Position numbers and translations under genes: made by a program. Below the pieces are notes generated by a model. The model had not been told where the DNA came from and made no database searches. It saw only the letters and a list, made by a program, of their open reading frames with translations. Positions 1 to 6,059 of a stretch of DNA of 13,099 nt are shown in pieces (position 1 is the stretch's first letter; each line of letters starts with the position of its first letter). Source of the stretch: SIG480 sp045649265. GTDB lineage: Bacteria; Bacillota; Clostridia; Oscillospirales; JAAYXM01. Location of the stretch: NCBI GenBank assembly GCA_045649265.1, contig JAZRPO010000068.1, positions 1 through 13,099 on the forward strand, in the 5' to 3' direction.

Positions 1-102
1 CCAGTGGGGATTGCTTGCAAGAGTTGCTACATGTCCATAAGTTGCAACTTTGCCTTTGGGGATACTCTTAACTACTTGATATATCCTCTCAAATGTATTC
101 AT
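1..102 (-). CDS. MGMT-family (alkyltransferase-like) DNA-binding protein, N-terminal part only
   Basis: Only the first 34 codons are in the window; the gene runs off the left edge. The start MNTFERIYQVVKSIPKGKVA followed by TYGHVATLASNPHW matches the winged-helix DNA-binding domain of the O6-alkylguanine-DNA alkyltransferase family (the usual P-x-G-x-V-A/T-T-Y-G-x-V-A motif). Small stand-alone members of this type are normally alkyltransferase-like (Atl) proteins, which bind O6-alkylguanine lesions and flag them for nucleotide excision repair, or true methyltransferases with a PCHR active site. The PCHR/PWHR region that would decide lies outside the window. The ATG (102-100) comes one codon after the TAG of the upstream acetyltransferase gene and in the same frame. 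No clear Shine-Dalgarno is visible, so it is probably translated by coupling. The family is well supported; Atl versus Ogt is unresolved. Confidence 0.8.
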   Translation of the reverse strand, partial: MNTFERIYQVVKSIPKGKVATYGHVATLASNPHW

Positions 103-105
103 GTA

Positions 106-645
106 CTACGCTAACTTGTTTTTTCTGTAAAGTATTTTAAACAAAAAGCTGCCTAGATAGTCCTTCATAAGCGCTAAAAAGTCTGCTTGCGTAACAGTCG
201 TGTCGGTTCCCATAAGCTCATAGCCCACTCCTGCCTCGTTAATCTTTATAGGAAGCCTTAAAAAGCCGTTTCGCTCGTAAAATTTGAGCCTTTTTTTGCG
301 TTCGTAAAGGTTATCTGCGCTTGTGTCTTCGGTATCCTCAATCATAAGTGTGACGGTTTTACCCCCATGCAGTTTCTTGATTTTTTCTAACATCTCACTG
401 CCATAGCCTTTGCCACGCTTTTCTTCGGTAACGGCGAGGAAGAAGACATACACCATTTTTTCGTGCGTTATGGTGTAAAGTAAGCCTATAAACTCGTCTT
501 TCTCCAAGACGGCATAAAAGAAATTCCTGCCGTTGCCACATCTTTTGAACAGCAAAAAAAGCGGCGCACGTTCGTTTGCTGGGAAGGCAGATTTGTAGAG
601 GCTTTTAATTTGTTTTCTATACTTTCGTGCATCTGTAAATTGCAT
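106..645 (-). CDS. GNAT-family N-acetyltransferase
   Basis: This 179-residue protein is of typical length for a single-domain GNAT enzyme, which transfers an acetyl group from acetyl-CoA to an amine. The acetyl-CoA pyrophosphate-binding motif A is visible at about residues 68-86: strand FFLAVTEEK, then RGKGYGSEML (the R/Q-x-x-G-x-G/A signature). The later motif with a conserved Tyr, KFYERNGF, is at residues 121-128. The start is set by AGAGGT about 6 nt before the ATG. It lies 77 nt downstream of the possible end of the regulator gene and 3 nt upstream of the MGMT-like gene, all on the minus strand, suggesting cotranscription. The substrate cannot be predicted; small-molecule, protein or aminoglycoside-type substrates all remain possible. 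Confidence 0.85.
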   Translation of the reverse strand: MQFTDARKYRKQIKSLYKSAFPANERAPLFLLFKRCGNGRNFFYAVLEKDEFIGLLYTITHEKMVYVFFLAVTEEKRGKGYGSEMLEKIKKLHGGKTVTLMIEDTEDTSADNLYERKKRLKFYERNGFLRLPIKINEAGVGYELMGTDTTVTQADFLALMKDYLGSFLFKILYRKNKLA

Positions 646-722
646 ATGATACCTCTGTCATTTTCCAATTTCGATGTATATTTTGCATACAGCTTTCTGA
701 GGTTTCGACCGATGAAAGGTGA

Positions 723-839
723 TTATGCTTTACACTCGAACAAACCGTGATTATTGCAGTAATAGTAGAGTTTGCCGGTATACATTTGCGGGCAGCGCCC
801 AGCAGCTTCCTGCTCGGGATAGAGCCGCACCGTCAGAGC
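723..839 (-). pseudogene. Orphaned C-terminal tail of the XRE/desulfoferrodoxin-like regulator
   Basis: Directly after the TGA that ends the regulator ORF (842-840), the same frame stays open for 38 codons to a TAA at 725-723. The tail reads ALTVRLYPEQEAAGRCPQMY then TGKLYYYCNNHGLFECKA. It resembles the end of the desulfoferrodoxin/neelaredoxin fold: a V-x-L-Y-P-E strand, then L-Y-x-Y-C-N-x-H-G-L-F, which carries the Cys and His ligands of the superoxide-reductase-type iron site. Reading through the single TGA would give a 194-residue, two-ligand-segment protein of about the length I expect for this regulator family. The tail is therefore most likely part of the ancestral gene, cut off by a nonsense mutation (CGA to TGA is one transition) or a sequencing error. 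Confidence 0.7.
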
Positions 840-1307
840 TCAGTCGAAACGAACATAGCAAACAAAAGAAATATGTAGCTCCTTTGTCATTTCGTGATTA
901 AACTCAATATAAAAATCATCCTCTATTTCAGATATTTTTATACTGTGTTTATCGTCTGGAACTTTTGGTTGCAAAGGCTCCAGCTGCTTGCCACAGCATG
1001 TAATCTCACAGTTTCCCGTACCTTGCATAATGCTGCCGCAATGAGGGCAAGCATAAAATTTTGTTCTTTTCATATTGCCGGCCTCCGGTTTTATTTTTGG
1101 CATTTCTCCTTCAAGCAATTTGCATGGGTCAACCTGAAATATTTGTGACAGCTGAGAAATAAAAACAACATCAGGAAATCCGTGGCCTGTCTCCCATTTT
1201 GAAACAGTTTTTGCACAGATGCCCAATTTATCTGCAACCTCTTTTTGAGTGAGACTCTTTTCCTGTCTGAGTCGGGCAATCAAACTTCCGGTTTTTGATA
1301 AATCCAT
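840..1307 (-). CDS. XRE-family HTH regulator with desulforedoxin-like domain, ended early by in-frame TGA
   Basis: The ORF encodes 155 residues. Residues 1-65 form a Cro/C1-type helix-turn-helix (KTGSLIARLRQEKSLTQKEV, then KTVSKWETGHGFPDV). Residues 79-112 have a desulforedoxin-like metal site: CPHC at 87-90 and CC at 104-105. Residues 115-155 begin a desulfoferrodoxin-type beta domain with the NHEMTKELHISF segment (His138, His145). The ORF then stops at a TGA, although the rest of the domain continues in frame (see 723-839). I chose the ATG at 1307-1305 because GGAGG lies 8 nt before it; a GTG three codons upstream overlaps that Shine-Dalgarno. I infer a cytoplasmic regulator that senses iron, oxygen or superoxide; no target is evident. 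As it stands the product may be non-functional or may keep DNA binding only. Confidence 0.8.
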   Translation of the reverse strand: MDLSKTGSLIARLRQEKSLTQKEVADKLGICAKTVSKWETGHGFPDVVFISQLSQIFQVDPCKLLEGEMPKIKPEAGNMKRTKFYACPHCGSIMQGTGNCEITCCGKQLEPLQPKVPDDKHSIKISEIEDDFYIEFNHEMTKELHISFVCYVRFD

Positions 1308-1327
1308 TTCAGCCACCTCCTGATGCT

Positions 1328-1356
1328 ATTTTATTTATTTTTTGCAAAGAGTTAAA
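1328..1356 (-). promoter_or_regulatory. Possible weak promoter for the XRE regulator gene
   Basis: Read on the minus strand, TTTAAC (1356-1351) and TAAAAT (1333-1328) are separated by 17 bp and sit about 20 nt upstream of the regulator's start codon. The -10 is 5/6 and the -35 about 3/6 to the vegetative consensus. The region is very A/T-rich, so a chance match is possible. It overlaps the imperfect inverted repeat at 1344-1379, which would suit autoregulation, but that is inference. Confidence 0.3.
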
Positions 1357-1379
1357 TCCACTATCCGTTCACTTTTTGC
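1344..1379. repeat. Imperfect inverted repeat between pfp and the XRE gene
   Basis: GCAAAGAGTTAA (1344-1355) and TTCACTTTTTGC (1368-1379) pair at 10 of 12 positions around a 12-nt centre. Neither side has a proper T-tract in the direction of pfp transcription, so it is not a convincing intrinsic terminator. It lies just upstream of an HTH regulator gene and overlaps that gene's possible -35 box, so an operator is a fair alternative. Confidence 0.35.
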
Positions 1380-1394
1380 CCCTTTATTTTAAAA

Positions 1395-3053
1395 TTATTC
1401 ATGTTCAAGGGCAAGGGTTACCGTTGTGATGTCACATACCTCAGTAGGACCGTAGTACTGAATAGCGCCGGGGAAGACATAGCAGGTCTCAACCGCCCAC
1501 TTATTTCGGCGAGCTTCAAAGTACTTAAAGGGTTTGCCGGAAAGCTCAACAAGAGCCTTTTTGATAACCGGCTTATCCTCGCCGTGTCTTCTTTCGATAT
1601 TCATCATCTTCGTTATCGGCATACCGCCTGCAACCCATTCGTTAGCGGGTTTTGAAAGATTCGAAATTTTTGAGAGATAACCGTTGTAGCCATACTGTAT
1701 GAGCATAAATGCGTTATAACCGAGCGAGTAGCAGTAATCAGCATCAAAGTTTGACGGGAAAGCACATCTGCCCTCATAGCCGAAGAAGTGATGAATGGGG
1801 CTGAATTTGCCGTTATATTTTCCTGCGGCTTTTTTTGCATCCAGCTTATCCTTAACAAGAGCGGAGAAGAGCTTTTCAGACTCAATAAGAGAGACCTGAA
1901 CGTTTCCGTGAGGGTCACGCTCTAAAAACAACTGCTGCTGAATGCCCTGAGGAAGTATTGAAAATACGCTCATAGAGTCTTTTGACAAGCCACGCTCAAT
2001 AAAAGCATATTTTTCCGACCAGGACGGGAGGGAATTAAACTCATCAGCTTTTTTGCCTGCAAGTAACTCGTTAATCTCAGAAATTAAAACCGAAAATTCG
2101 GGAACAAACTCAACAACACCCTCGGGGATAATAGCGACACCGAAGTTCATTCCGTTTGCAGCTCTTTTTGCAACGGAATCAGCAATGAAATCAGCAATTT
2201 CTGAAAGTGACATTTTCTTCGCTGCAACTTCCTCGGAAATGAGGCATATATTCGGCTGTGTTTTAAGAGCACACTCCAAAGCAACATGAGAAGCTGAGCG
2301 GCCCATAACCTTAACAAAATGCCAGTATTTCTTTGCGGAGTTTGCATCTCTCTCGATATTGCCGATTAATTCGCTGTACGTTTTTGTAGCAGTATCAAAA
2401 CCGAAGGAGCATTCAATGTCTTCGTTTTTGAGGTCGCCGTCAATCGTTTTCGGGCAGCCGATTACCTGAACGCCGGCGTTTGTAGCGGCAAAATACTCAG
2501 CGAGAACTGCGGCGTTTGTGTTGGAGTCGTCACCGCCGATGATTACGATAGCTGTGATGCCGTGCTTTTTGCAAACCTCAGCGACGATTGCAAACTGATC
2601 ATTTGTTTCGAGTTTTGTTCTGCCTGAACCGATAATGTCAAAGCCACCGGTATTTCTGAAAGCATCAATATATTCATCGTCAAAAATAATATAGTCATCA
2701 TCAAGAAGCCCGCTCGGGCCGTTCTTAAAGCCGTAGAGAGTGTTCTCCGGGTTTGTTGATTTCAAAGCATCATAAAGACCGCAAATGACATTGTGGCCAC
2801 CGGGAGCCTGTCCCCCTGAAAGAATAACACCAACTACCTGCTTTTTATGTTCGGAGTTGTTTTTGCCGTTTTGGAAAATAATCTCTTTTTTTCCGTAGGT
2901 GTTGGGGAAGAGGGCATTAATTTTTTCACAATCAGCCACGCTCCGGGTTTCGTTGCCTTCCTTAACGCTGATGTTTGAGATGCCGTTTTTGAGCATCTCG
3001 GGAAGCTTGGGAGTGTATTCATATCTTGCTTTTTGCAATGATGAAATTTCCAT
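1395..3053 (-). CDS. pfp: Diphosphate--fructose-6-phosphate 1-phosphotransferase (PPi-PFK, long clade)
   Basis: This cytoplasmic glycolytic enzyme reversibly phosphorylates fructose 6-phosphate using pyrophosphate. The protein has 552 residues, matching the long PPi-PFK clade rather than the ~320-residue bacterial ATP-PFK. Visible motifs are GGQAPGGHN (80-88), GGDDSNTNA (173-181), PKTIDGDLK (201-209) with the catalytic Asp, MGRSASHVALE (250-260) and a late FFGYEGR segment. The second Asp of GGDDS (where ATP enzymes have Gly) and the Lys ending TIDGDLK are the known markers of pyrophosphate use. The start is the ATG at 3053, with AAGGAG 7 nt upstream; a longer reading with 24 more residues runs back into the promoter and is rejected. 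It is transcribed divergently from yunB from its own strong promoter. No clear terminator separates it from the regulator gene downstream. Confidence 0.95.
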   Translation of the reverse strand: MEISSLQKARYEYTPKLPEMLKNGISNISVKEGNETRSVADCEKINALFPNTYGKKEIIFQNGKNNSEHKKQVVGVILSGGQAPGGHNVICGLYDALKSTNPENTLYGFKNGPSGLLDDDYIIFDDEYIDAFRNTGGFDIIGSGRTKLETNDQFAIVAEVCKKHGITAIVIIGGDDSNTNAAVLAEYFAATNAGVQVIGCPKTIDGDLKNEDIECSFGFDTATKTYSELIGNIERDANSAKKYWHFVKVMGRSASHVALECALKTQPNICLISEEVAAKKMSLSEIADFIADSVAKRAANGMNFGVAIIPEGVVEFVPEFSVLISEINELLAGKKADEFNSLPSWSEKYAFIERGLSKDSMSVFSILPQGIQQQLFLERDPHGNVQVSLIESEKLFSALVKDKLDAKKAAGKYNGKFSPIHHFFGYEGRCAFPSNFDADYCYSLGYNAFMLIQYGYNGYLSKISNLSKPANEWVAGGMPITKMMNIERRHGEDKPVIKKALVELSGKPFKYFEARRNKWAVETCYVFPGAIQYYGPTEVCDITTVTLALEHE

Positions 3054-3089
3054 GGTATTTCTCCTTACTCGTATATTTGAATAAACAGT

Positions 3090-3118
3090 ATTATAATGCA
3101 TTTTACCACAAAAGTAAA
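3090..3118 (-). promoter_or_regulatory. Vegetative promoter of pfp
   Basis: On the minus strand TTTACT (3118-3113) and a perfect TATAAT (3095-3090) are separated by 17 bp. The -10 ends 36 bp before the pfp ATG, with a good Shine-Dalgarno between. Position, spacing and the consensus -10 all support a SigA-type promoter. Confidence 0.75.
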
Positions 3119-3221
3119 CACACAATTCTTTTTTATGTGTTCAACAGATGAAGAAATTCGTGATATAAAGGCAGGGTTTTTCCAATATACTTTTATACAT
3201 ATATTTTTGTAGGTGAAAAGA

Positions 3222-3866
3222 ATGAGGCTTGAAATCAGACCACGGCACAAAAAGCAAAAAGCAAAATTAAGGAAGCTGCTGCTTTTGGTTTTTACAATGC
3301 TTCTCTTCGTTTGTGTTGTTTTCATTATGTGGGGAAAAACCTCAGATATGCTCCGCGAGGTTGCAAAATCCGAGATTGAAAGCATCGCATATGACATAGT
3401 GGGAAATGTCGTTGAGAAGGAGCTGACGCAGGGCGGAGATTATCGCAACATAATCACGATTGAAAAAGATTCTTCCGGAAGGGTGAGCTCAATCAGCAGC
3501 GATACGCAGAAGTTAAATCTCTTAAAGCTTCGCATATCAAACGAGCTTTCCGACATTATGCTCAAAAGAACGGATGACAATATATACATTCCGCTCGGAA
3601 GTCTTACAGGAATAGATTTTCTGACCGGCAGAGGACCGATGCTGGAATTCAGGATTTATTGGGTATCGGGTGTGGACAGTAATTTTTCAACCTCATTTAC
3701 CTCTGCGGGAATCAACCAGACAAATTACAAAATAATGCTTGATTTTTCGATAGAATCAGGGATGATGCTTTCCGGACATGAGGTGGGAGTTGATGTCGGA
3801 ACAAGCATATGTGTTGCAGAAACTGTTATAGTGGGAGAGATTCCGAAGATTTTATACAACAAATAA
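3222..3866 (+). CDS. yunB: Sporulation protein YunB
   Basis: The 214-residue product has a basic N-terminus (residues 2-19, many Arg/Lys), one membrane segment at about 19-37, and an outward-facing remainder, so it is probably a membrane-anchored protein. The signature regions of the YunB family are clear: IPLGSLTG (123-130), TGRGP (135-139), FTSAGINQT (159-167) and VAETVIVGEIP (198-208). YunB is known in Bacillus as a mother-cell sporulation protein required for efficient sporulation; its biochemical role is unknown. I chose the ATG at 3222 because AGGTG lies 6 nt before it; a GTG at 3213 overlaps that site. Upstream, GTGATATA (3160-3167) and AATATACT (3184-3191) loosely resemble a SigE promoter, but the spacing is not ideal. 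A hairpin/terminator follows before ligA. Confidence 0.9.
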   Translation: MRLEIRPRHKKQKAKLRKLLLLVFTMLLFVCVVFIMWGKTSDMLREVAKSEIESIAYDIVGNVVEKELTQGGDYRNIITIEKDSSGRVSSISSDTQKLNLLKLRISNELSDIMLKRTDDNIYIPLGSLTGIDFLTGRGPMLEFRIYWVSGVDSNFSTSFTSAGINQTNYKIMLDFSIESGMMLSGHEVGVDVGTSICVAETVIVGEIPKILYNK

Positions 3867-3875
3867 CAAAAACTC

Positions 3876-3904
3876 TTTTAAAACCGCTTTATATTTGATA
3901 TAAT
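3876..3904 (+). promoter_or_regulatory. Extended -10 promoter upstream of ligA, inside a palindrome
   Basis: A perfect TATAAT at 3899-3904 is preceded by TGA (3896-3898), giving an extended -10 (TGN-TATAAT). The -35 region 17 bp upstream (TTTTAA, 3876-3881) is poor, as is usual for extended -10 promoters. Transcription would start near 3911, leaving a leader of about 25 nt before the ligA ATG. The -10 overlaps the perfect inverted repeat TATTTGAT (3892-3899) / ATCAAATA (3908-3915). Confidence 0.55.
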
Positions 3905-3932
3905 ACTATCAAATACGAAGCGGGCGGTTTTT
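3880..3932 (+). terminator. Probable yunB terminator hairpin abutting ligA, with alternative stems
   Basis: AAAACCGC (3880-3887) pairs perfectly with GCGGTTTT (3924-3931), and TTTTTG ends the structure, as in an intrinsic terminator. An alternative outer stem CCGCTT (3884-3889) / AAGCGG (3918-3923) continues into TATTTGAT (3892-3899) / ATCAAATA (3908-3915) with an 8-nt loop. The T-run ends four nucleotides before the ligA ATG, so the hairpin also occupies the place where ligA's Shine-Dalgarno should be. It sits 14 nt after the yunB stop. Confidence 0.6.
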
Positions 3933-3935
3933 GTA

Positions 3936-5924
3936 ATGGAAGACATTAAAAGAGAAATAGAGGCTTTAAGAGCAGAGCTTTCTGAGCACAACAGGCGATA
4001 TTATATAGAAGATGCTCCGAGCATATCAGACTATGAGTATGATATGCTGCTTCGCCGTTTGAAAGCGATTGAAAAAGAACATCCCGAGCTTATCACGCCT
4101 GACTCTCCCACACAGAAGGTCGGCGGTGCTGCTGTGTCTGCATTTGCAGAGGTGCGGCATGAGGTGCAGATGGATAGCTTGCAGGATGTTTTTTCAAAAG
4201 AGGAGATTCTCGATTTTGATGCCCGTGTCCGTGCGGTTGAGCCTGAGGCAGAGTATGCAGTTGAGCTCAAAATTGATGGGCTTTCAGTTGCAGTTGAGTA
4301 CAGAAACGGCATTCTGTATCAGGGCCTGACTCGTGGTGACGGAATTACGGGTGAGGATGTCACACATAACATAAAAACCATAAAAACACTTCCGCAGAGG
4401 ATAGAAAACGCCCCATCGCGCCTTATAGTACGAGGCGAGGTGTATATGCCGAGAGAAACCTTTCTTTGCCTCAATGAAGAGCGCGAGCTTTCAGGAGAGC
4501 CGCTATTTGCAAACCCGAGAAACGCGGCGGCAGGCTCGCTTCGGCAGCTTGACTCAAAGATTGCCGCAGAGCGAGGGCTTGATATTATAGTTTTTAATGT
4601 TCAGCTTGCAAATGATAAGACGTTTGAAACTCACTCACAGTCGCTTCAATATCTCAGCTCGCTAGGGTTTCCGGTAAGTCCGTATTTCAACGTATATAAA
4701 ACCGCTGAGGAAGCCTTTGCCGAGGTTGAGCGGCTTGGAAGCCTTCGTGATGAGCTTCCGTTCCAGATAGACGGTGCGGTGCTTAAGGTGAACAAGCTCT
4801 CAATGCGCGAAACACTCGGAAGAACCACGAAGTTTCCCAAATGGGCAGCGGCATACAAATATCCGCCGGAACAGAAGCAAACAAAGCTTCTTGATATTGT
4901 TTTGCAGGTCGGGCGGACAGGCGTTCTCACTCCAAATGCAGTTCTTTCTCCGGTGCACGTATCAGGCGTTACGGTCAGCCGTGCAACTCTTCACAATCGC
5001 GATTTTATAAATGAGAGGGATATAAAAATAGGGGATACTGTCATTGTCCAGAAAGCAGGCGACATTATTCCCGAAATAGTCGGTGTTGTCCACGAAAAAC
5101 GCGATGGCAGCGAGCGTACGTTTTATATGCCCGAGGTCTGTCCTGTCTGTGGCGCGCCTGTCTTTTCCGAAGAGAGCGAGGCGGCTGTGCGATGCGTGAA
5201 TACAGAATGCCCGGCGCAAAGGCTTCGCAACATAATCCATTTTGCATCACGTGATGCGATGGATATTGACGGTATGGGCCCTGCGGTTATAGAACAGCTT
5301 GTTGACCGTTCATTAATAGCAGATGCTGCGGATATATATTCGCTTAAAGCGGACGATGTTGCGAAAATTGAGCGAATGGGCGCAAAATCCGCCCAAAACC
5401 TTATAGCTGCAATAGAAAAAAGCAAGCAAAACGACTTATCTCGCCTTGTTTTTGCGCTTGGCATCCGTCATGTAGGGCAAAAGGCGGGAAAGGTGCTTTC
5501 GGCTCATTTTAAAACGCTCGATGCTCTTTTTGAGGCGGAGGAAGCTGAGCTTACGGGCATATATGACGTAGGTGATGCGATGGCTAAAAGTATTAAAAAA
5601 TGGTATGCACTTTCCTCGTCGCGCCAATTCATAGAAAAGCTGCGCCTTGCAGGCGTTAATATGAAGAACCTTGTTGAGAGCGGAGATGCCTTTGCCGGCA
5701 AAACCTTTGTTCTCACGGGCGCTCTTGAAAAATTTACGCGTCAGGAAGCAGAGGAGAGAATAGAACGCCTTGGAGGTAAAACATCCTCCTCAGTTTCGAA
5801 GAAAACGTCTTTTGTAGTAGCAGGGGAGAGTGCAGGTTCAAAGCTGAAAAAGGCAAACGAGCTTGGAGTGCCGGTCATTTCGGAGGATGAGTTCTTGCAG
5901 ATGTTGGAGGATGCTGATGCTTAA
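3936..5924 (+). CDS. ligA: NAD-dependent DNA ligase LigA
   Basis: LigA seals nicks in duplex DNA using NAD+ and is essential for Okazaki fragment joining and repair. The 662-residue length is normal. Domain Ia carries HNRRYYIEDAPSISDYEYD (18-36). The adenylated lysine is Lys112 in ELKIDG (110-115), followed by the nucleotidyltransferase motifs TRGDG (132-136) and GEVYMPR (167-173). The OB fold follows, with QVGRTGVLTP (324-333) and QKAGDIIPE (372-380). A Cys4 zinc finger is formed by C402, C405, C420 and C425. Helix-hairpin-helix repeats span roughly 440-560, and a BRCT domain about 583-662. All key residues are present. The ATG has no good Shine-Dalgarno because a hairpin ends 4 nt upstream. 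The 3' end overlaps gatC by 8 nt. Confidence 0.98.
   Translation: MEDIKREIEALRAELSEHNRRYYIEDAPSISDYEYDMLLRRLKAIEKEHPELITPDSPTQKVGGAAVSAFAEVRHEVQMDSLQDVFSKEEILDFDARVRAVEPEAEYAVELKIDGLSVAVEYRNGILYQGLTRGDGITGEDVTHNIKTIKTLPQRIENAPSRLIVRGEVYMPRETFLCLNEERELSGEPLFANPRNAAAGSLRQLDSKIAAERGLDIIVFNVQLANDKTFETHSQSLQYLSSLGFPVSPYFNVYKTAEEAFAEVERLGSLRDELPFQIDGAVLKVNKLSMRETLGRTTKFPKWAAAYKYPPEQKQTKLLDIVLQVGRTGVLTPNAVLSPVHVSGVTVSRATLHNRDFINERDIKIGDTVIVQKAGDIIPEIVGVVHEKRDGSERTFYMPEVCPVCGAPVFSEESEAAVRCVNTECPAQRLRNIIHFASRDAMDIDGMGPAVIEQLVDRSLIADAADIYSLKADDVAKIERMGAKSAQNLIAAIEKSKQNDLSRLVFALGIRHVGQKAGKVLSAHFKTLDALFEAEEAELTGIYDVGDAMAKSIKKWYALSSSRQFIEKLRLAGVNMKNLVESGDAFAGKTFVLTGALEKFTRQEAEERIERLGGKTSSSVSKKTSFVVAGESAGSKLKKANELGVPVISEDEFLQMLEDADA
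5904..5910 (+). promoter_or_regulatory. Ribosome binding site that sets the gatC start
   Basis: TTGGAGG lies within the last codons of ligA, 6 nt before the ATG at 5917. An ATG at 5911 touches the site directly and is too close, so 5917 is the preferred start. This independent, strong site supports the view that the very short ORF after ligA is really translated. Confidence 0.7.
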
Positions 5925-6057
5925 GGAAGATTTTTCGGTAGAGCTTGAAGAGCTCCGCGAGGATATTCCACAGCCTTGCGACAAAGGCGGTTTTTGGGAT
6001 AATGTCCCAAATTCCGACGATGGATATATAATTACAGAAAAAGTGCGTGGTGTTTAA
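5917..6057 (+). CDS. gatC: Very short GatC-like subunit of Asp/Glu-tRNA amidotransferase
   Basis: This 46-residue ORF occupies the expected gatC position, directly before gatA and gatB. Its C-terminal 34 residues match the C-terminus of GatC: LREDIPQPCDKG corresponds to the L/M-R-E-D motif, and DNVPNSDDGYI to the usual N-A-P-x-x-x-D-G-Y segment. In B. subtilis GatC, from memory, the same region reads MREDEAGKGL then KNAPDHKDGYI, needing a single one-residue gap. Ordinary GatC has about 95 residues; the N-terminal helical part of around 55-60 residues is absent here and I do not see it in other frames. GatC wraps the GatA-GatB interface and stabilises the complex; this part could be the piece retained. 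The start overlaps ligA by 8 nt, with GGAGG 6 nt upstream. Homology is recognised from short motifs. Confidence 0.75.
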   Translation: MLKEDFSVELEELREDIPQPCDKGGFWDNVPNSDDGYIITEKVRGV

Positions 6058-6059
6058 AG

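Noticed and set aside
840..842. TGA as a selenocysteine or reassigned codon
   Set aside because: Two other genes here end in TGA, and the family residue at this place is, as I recall, Arg rather than Cys. Only a 4-bp stem (GAGC/GCTC) follows, which is not a convincing SECIS element.
719..901. Plus-strand 60-codon ORF opposite the end of the XRE gene
   Set aside because: No Shine-Dalgarno, low-complexity product without a recognisable motif; it is the antisense of the conserved regulator tail, whose minus-strand frame encodes a recognisable domain.
3054..3125. 24-residue N-terminal extension of pfp
   Set aside because: It covers the TATAAT promoter and ends before a perfect Shine-Dalgarno/ATG pair; the extra residues do not resemble the family.
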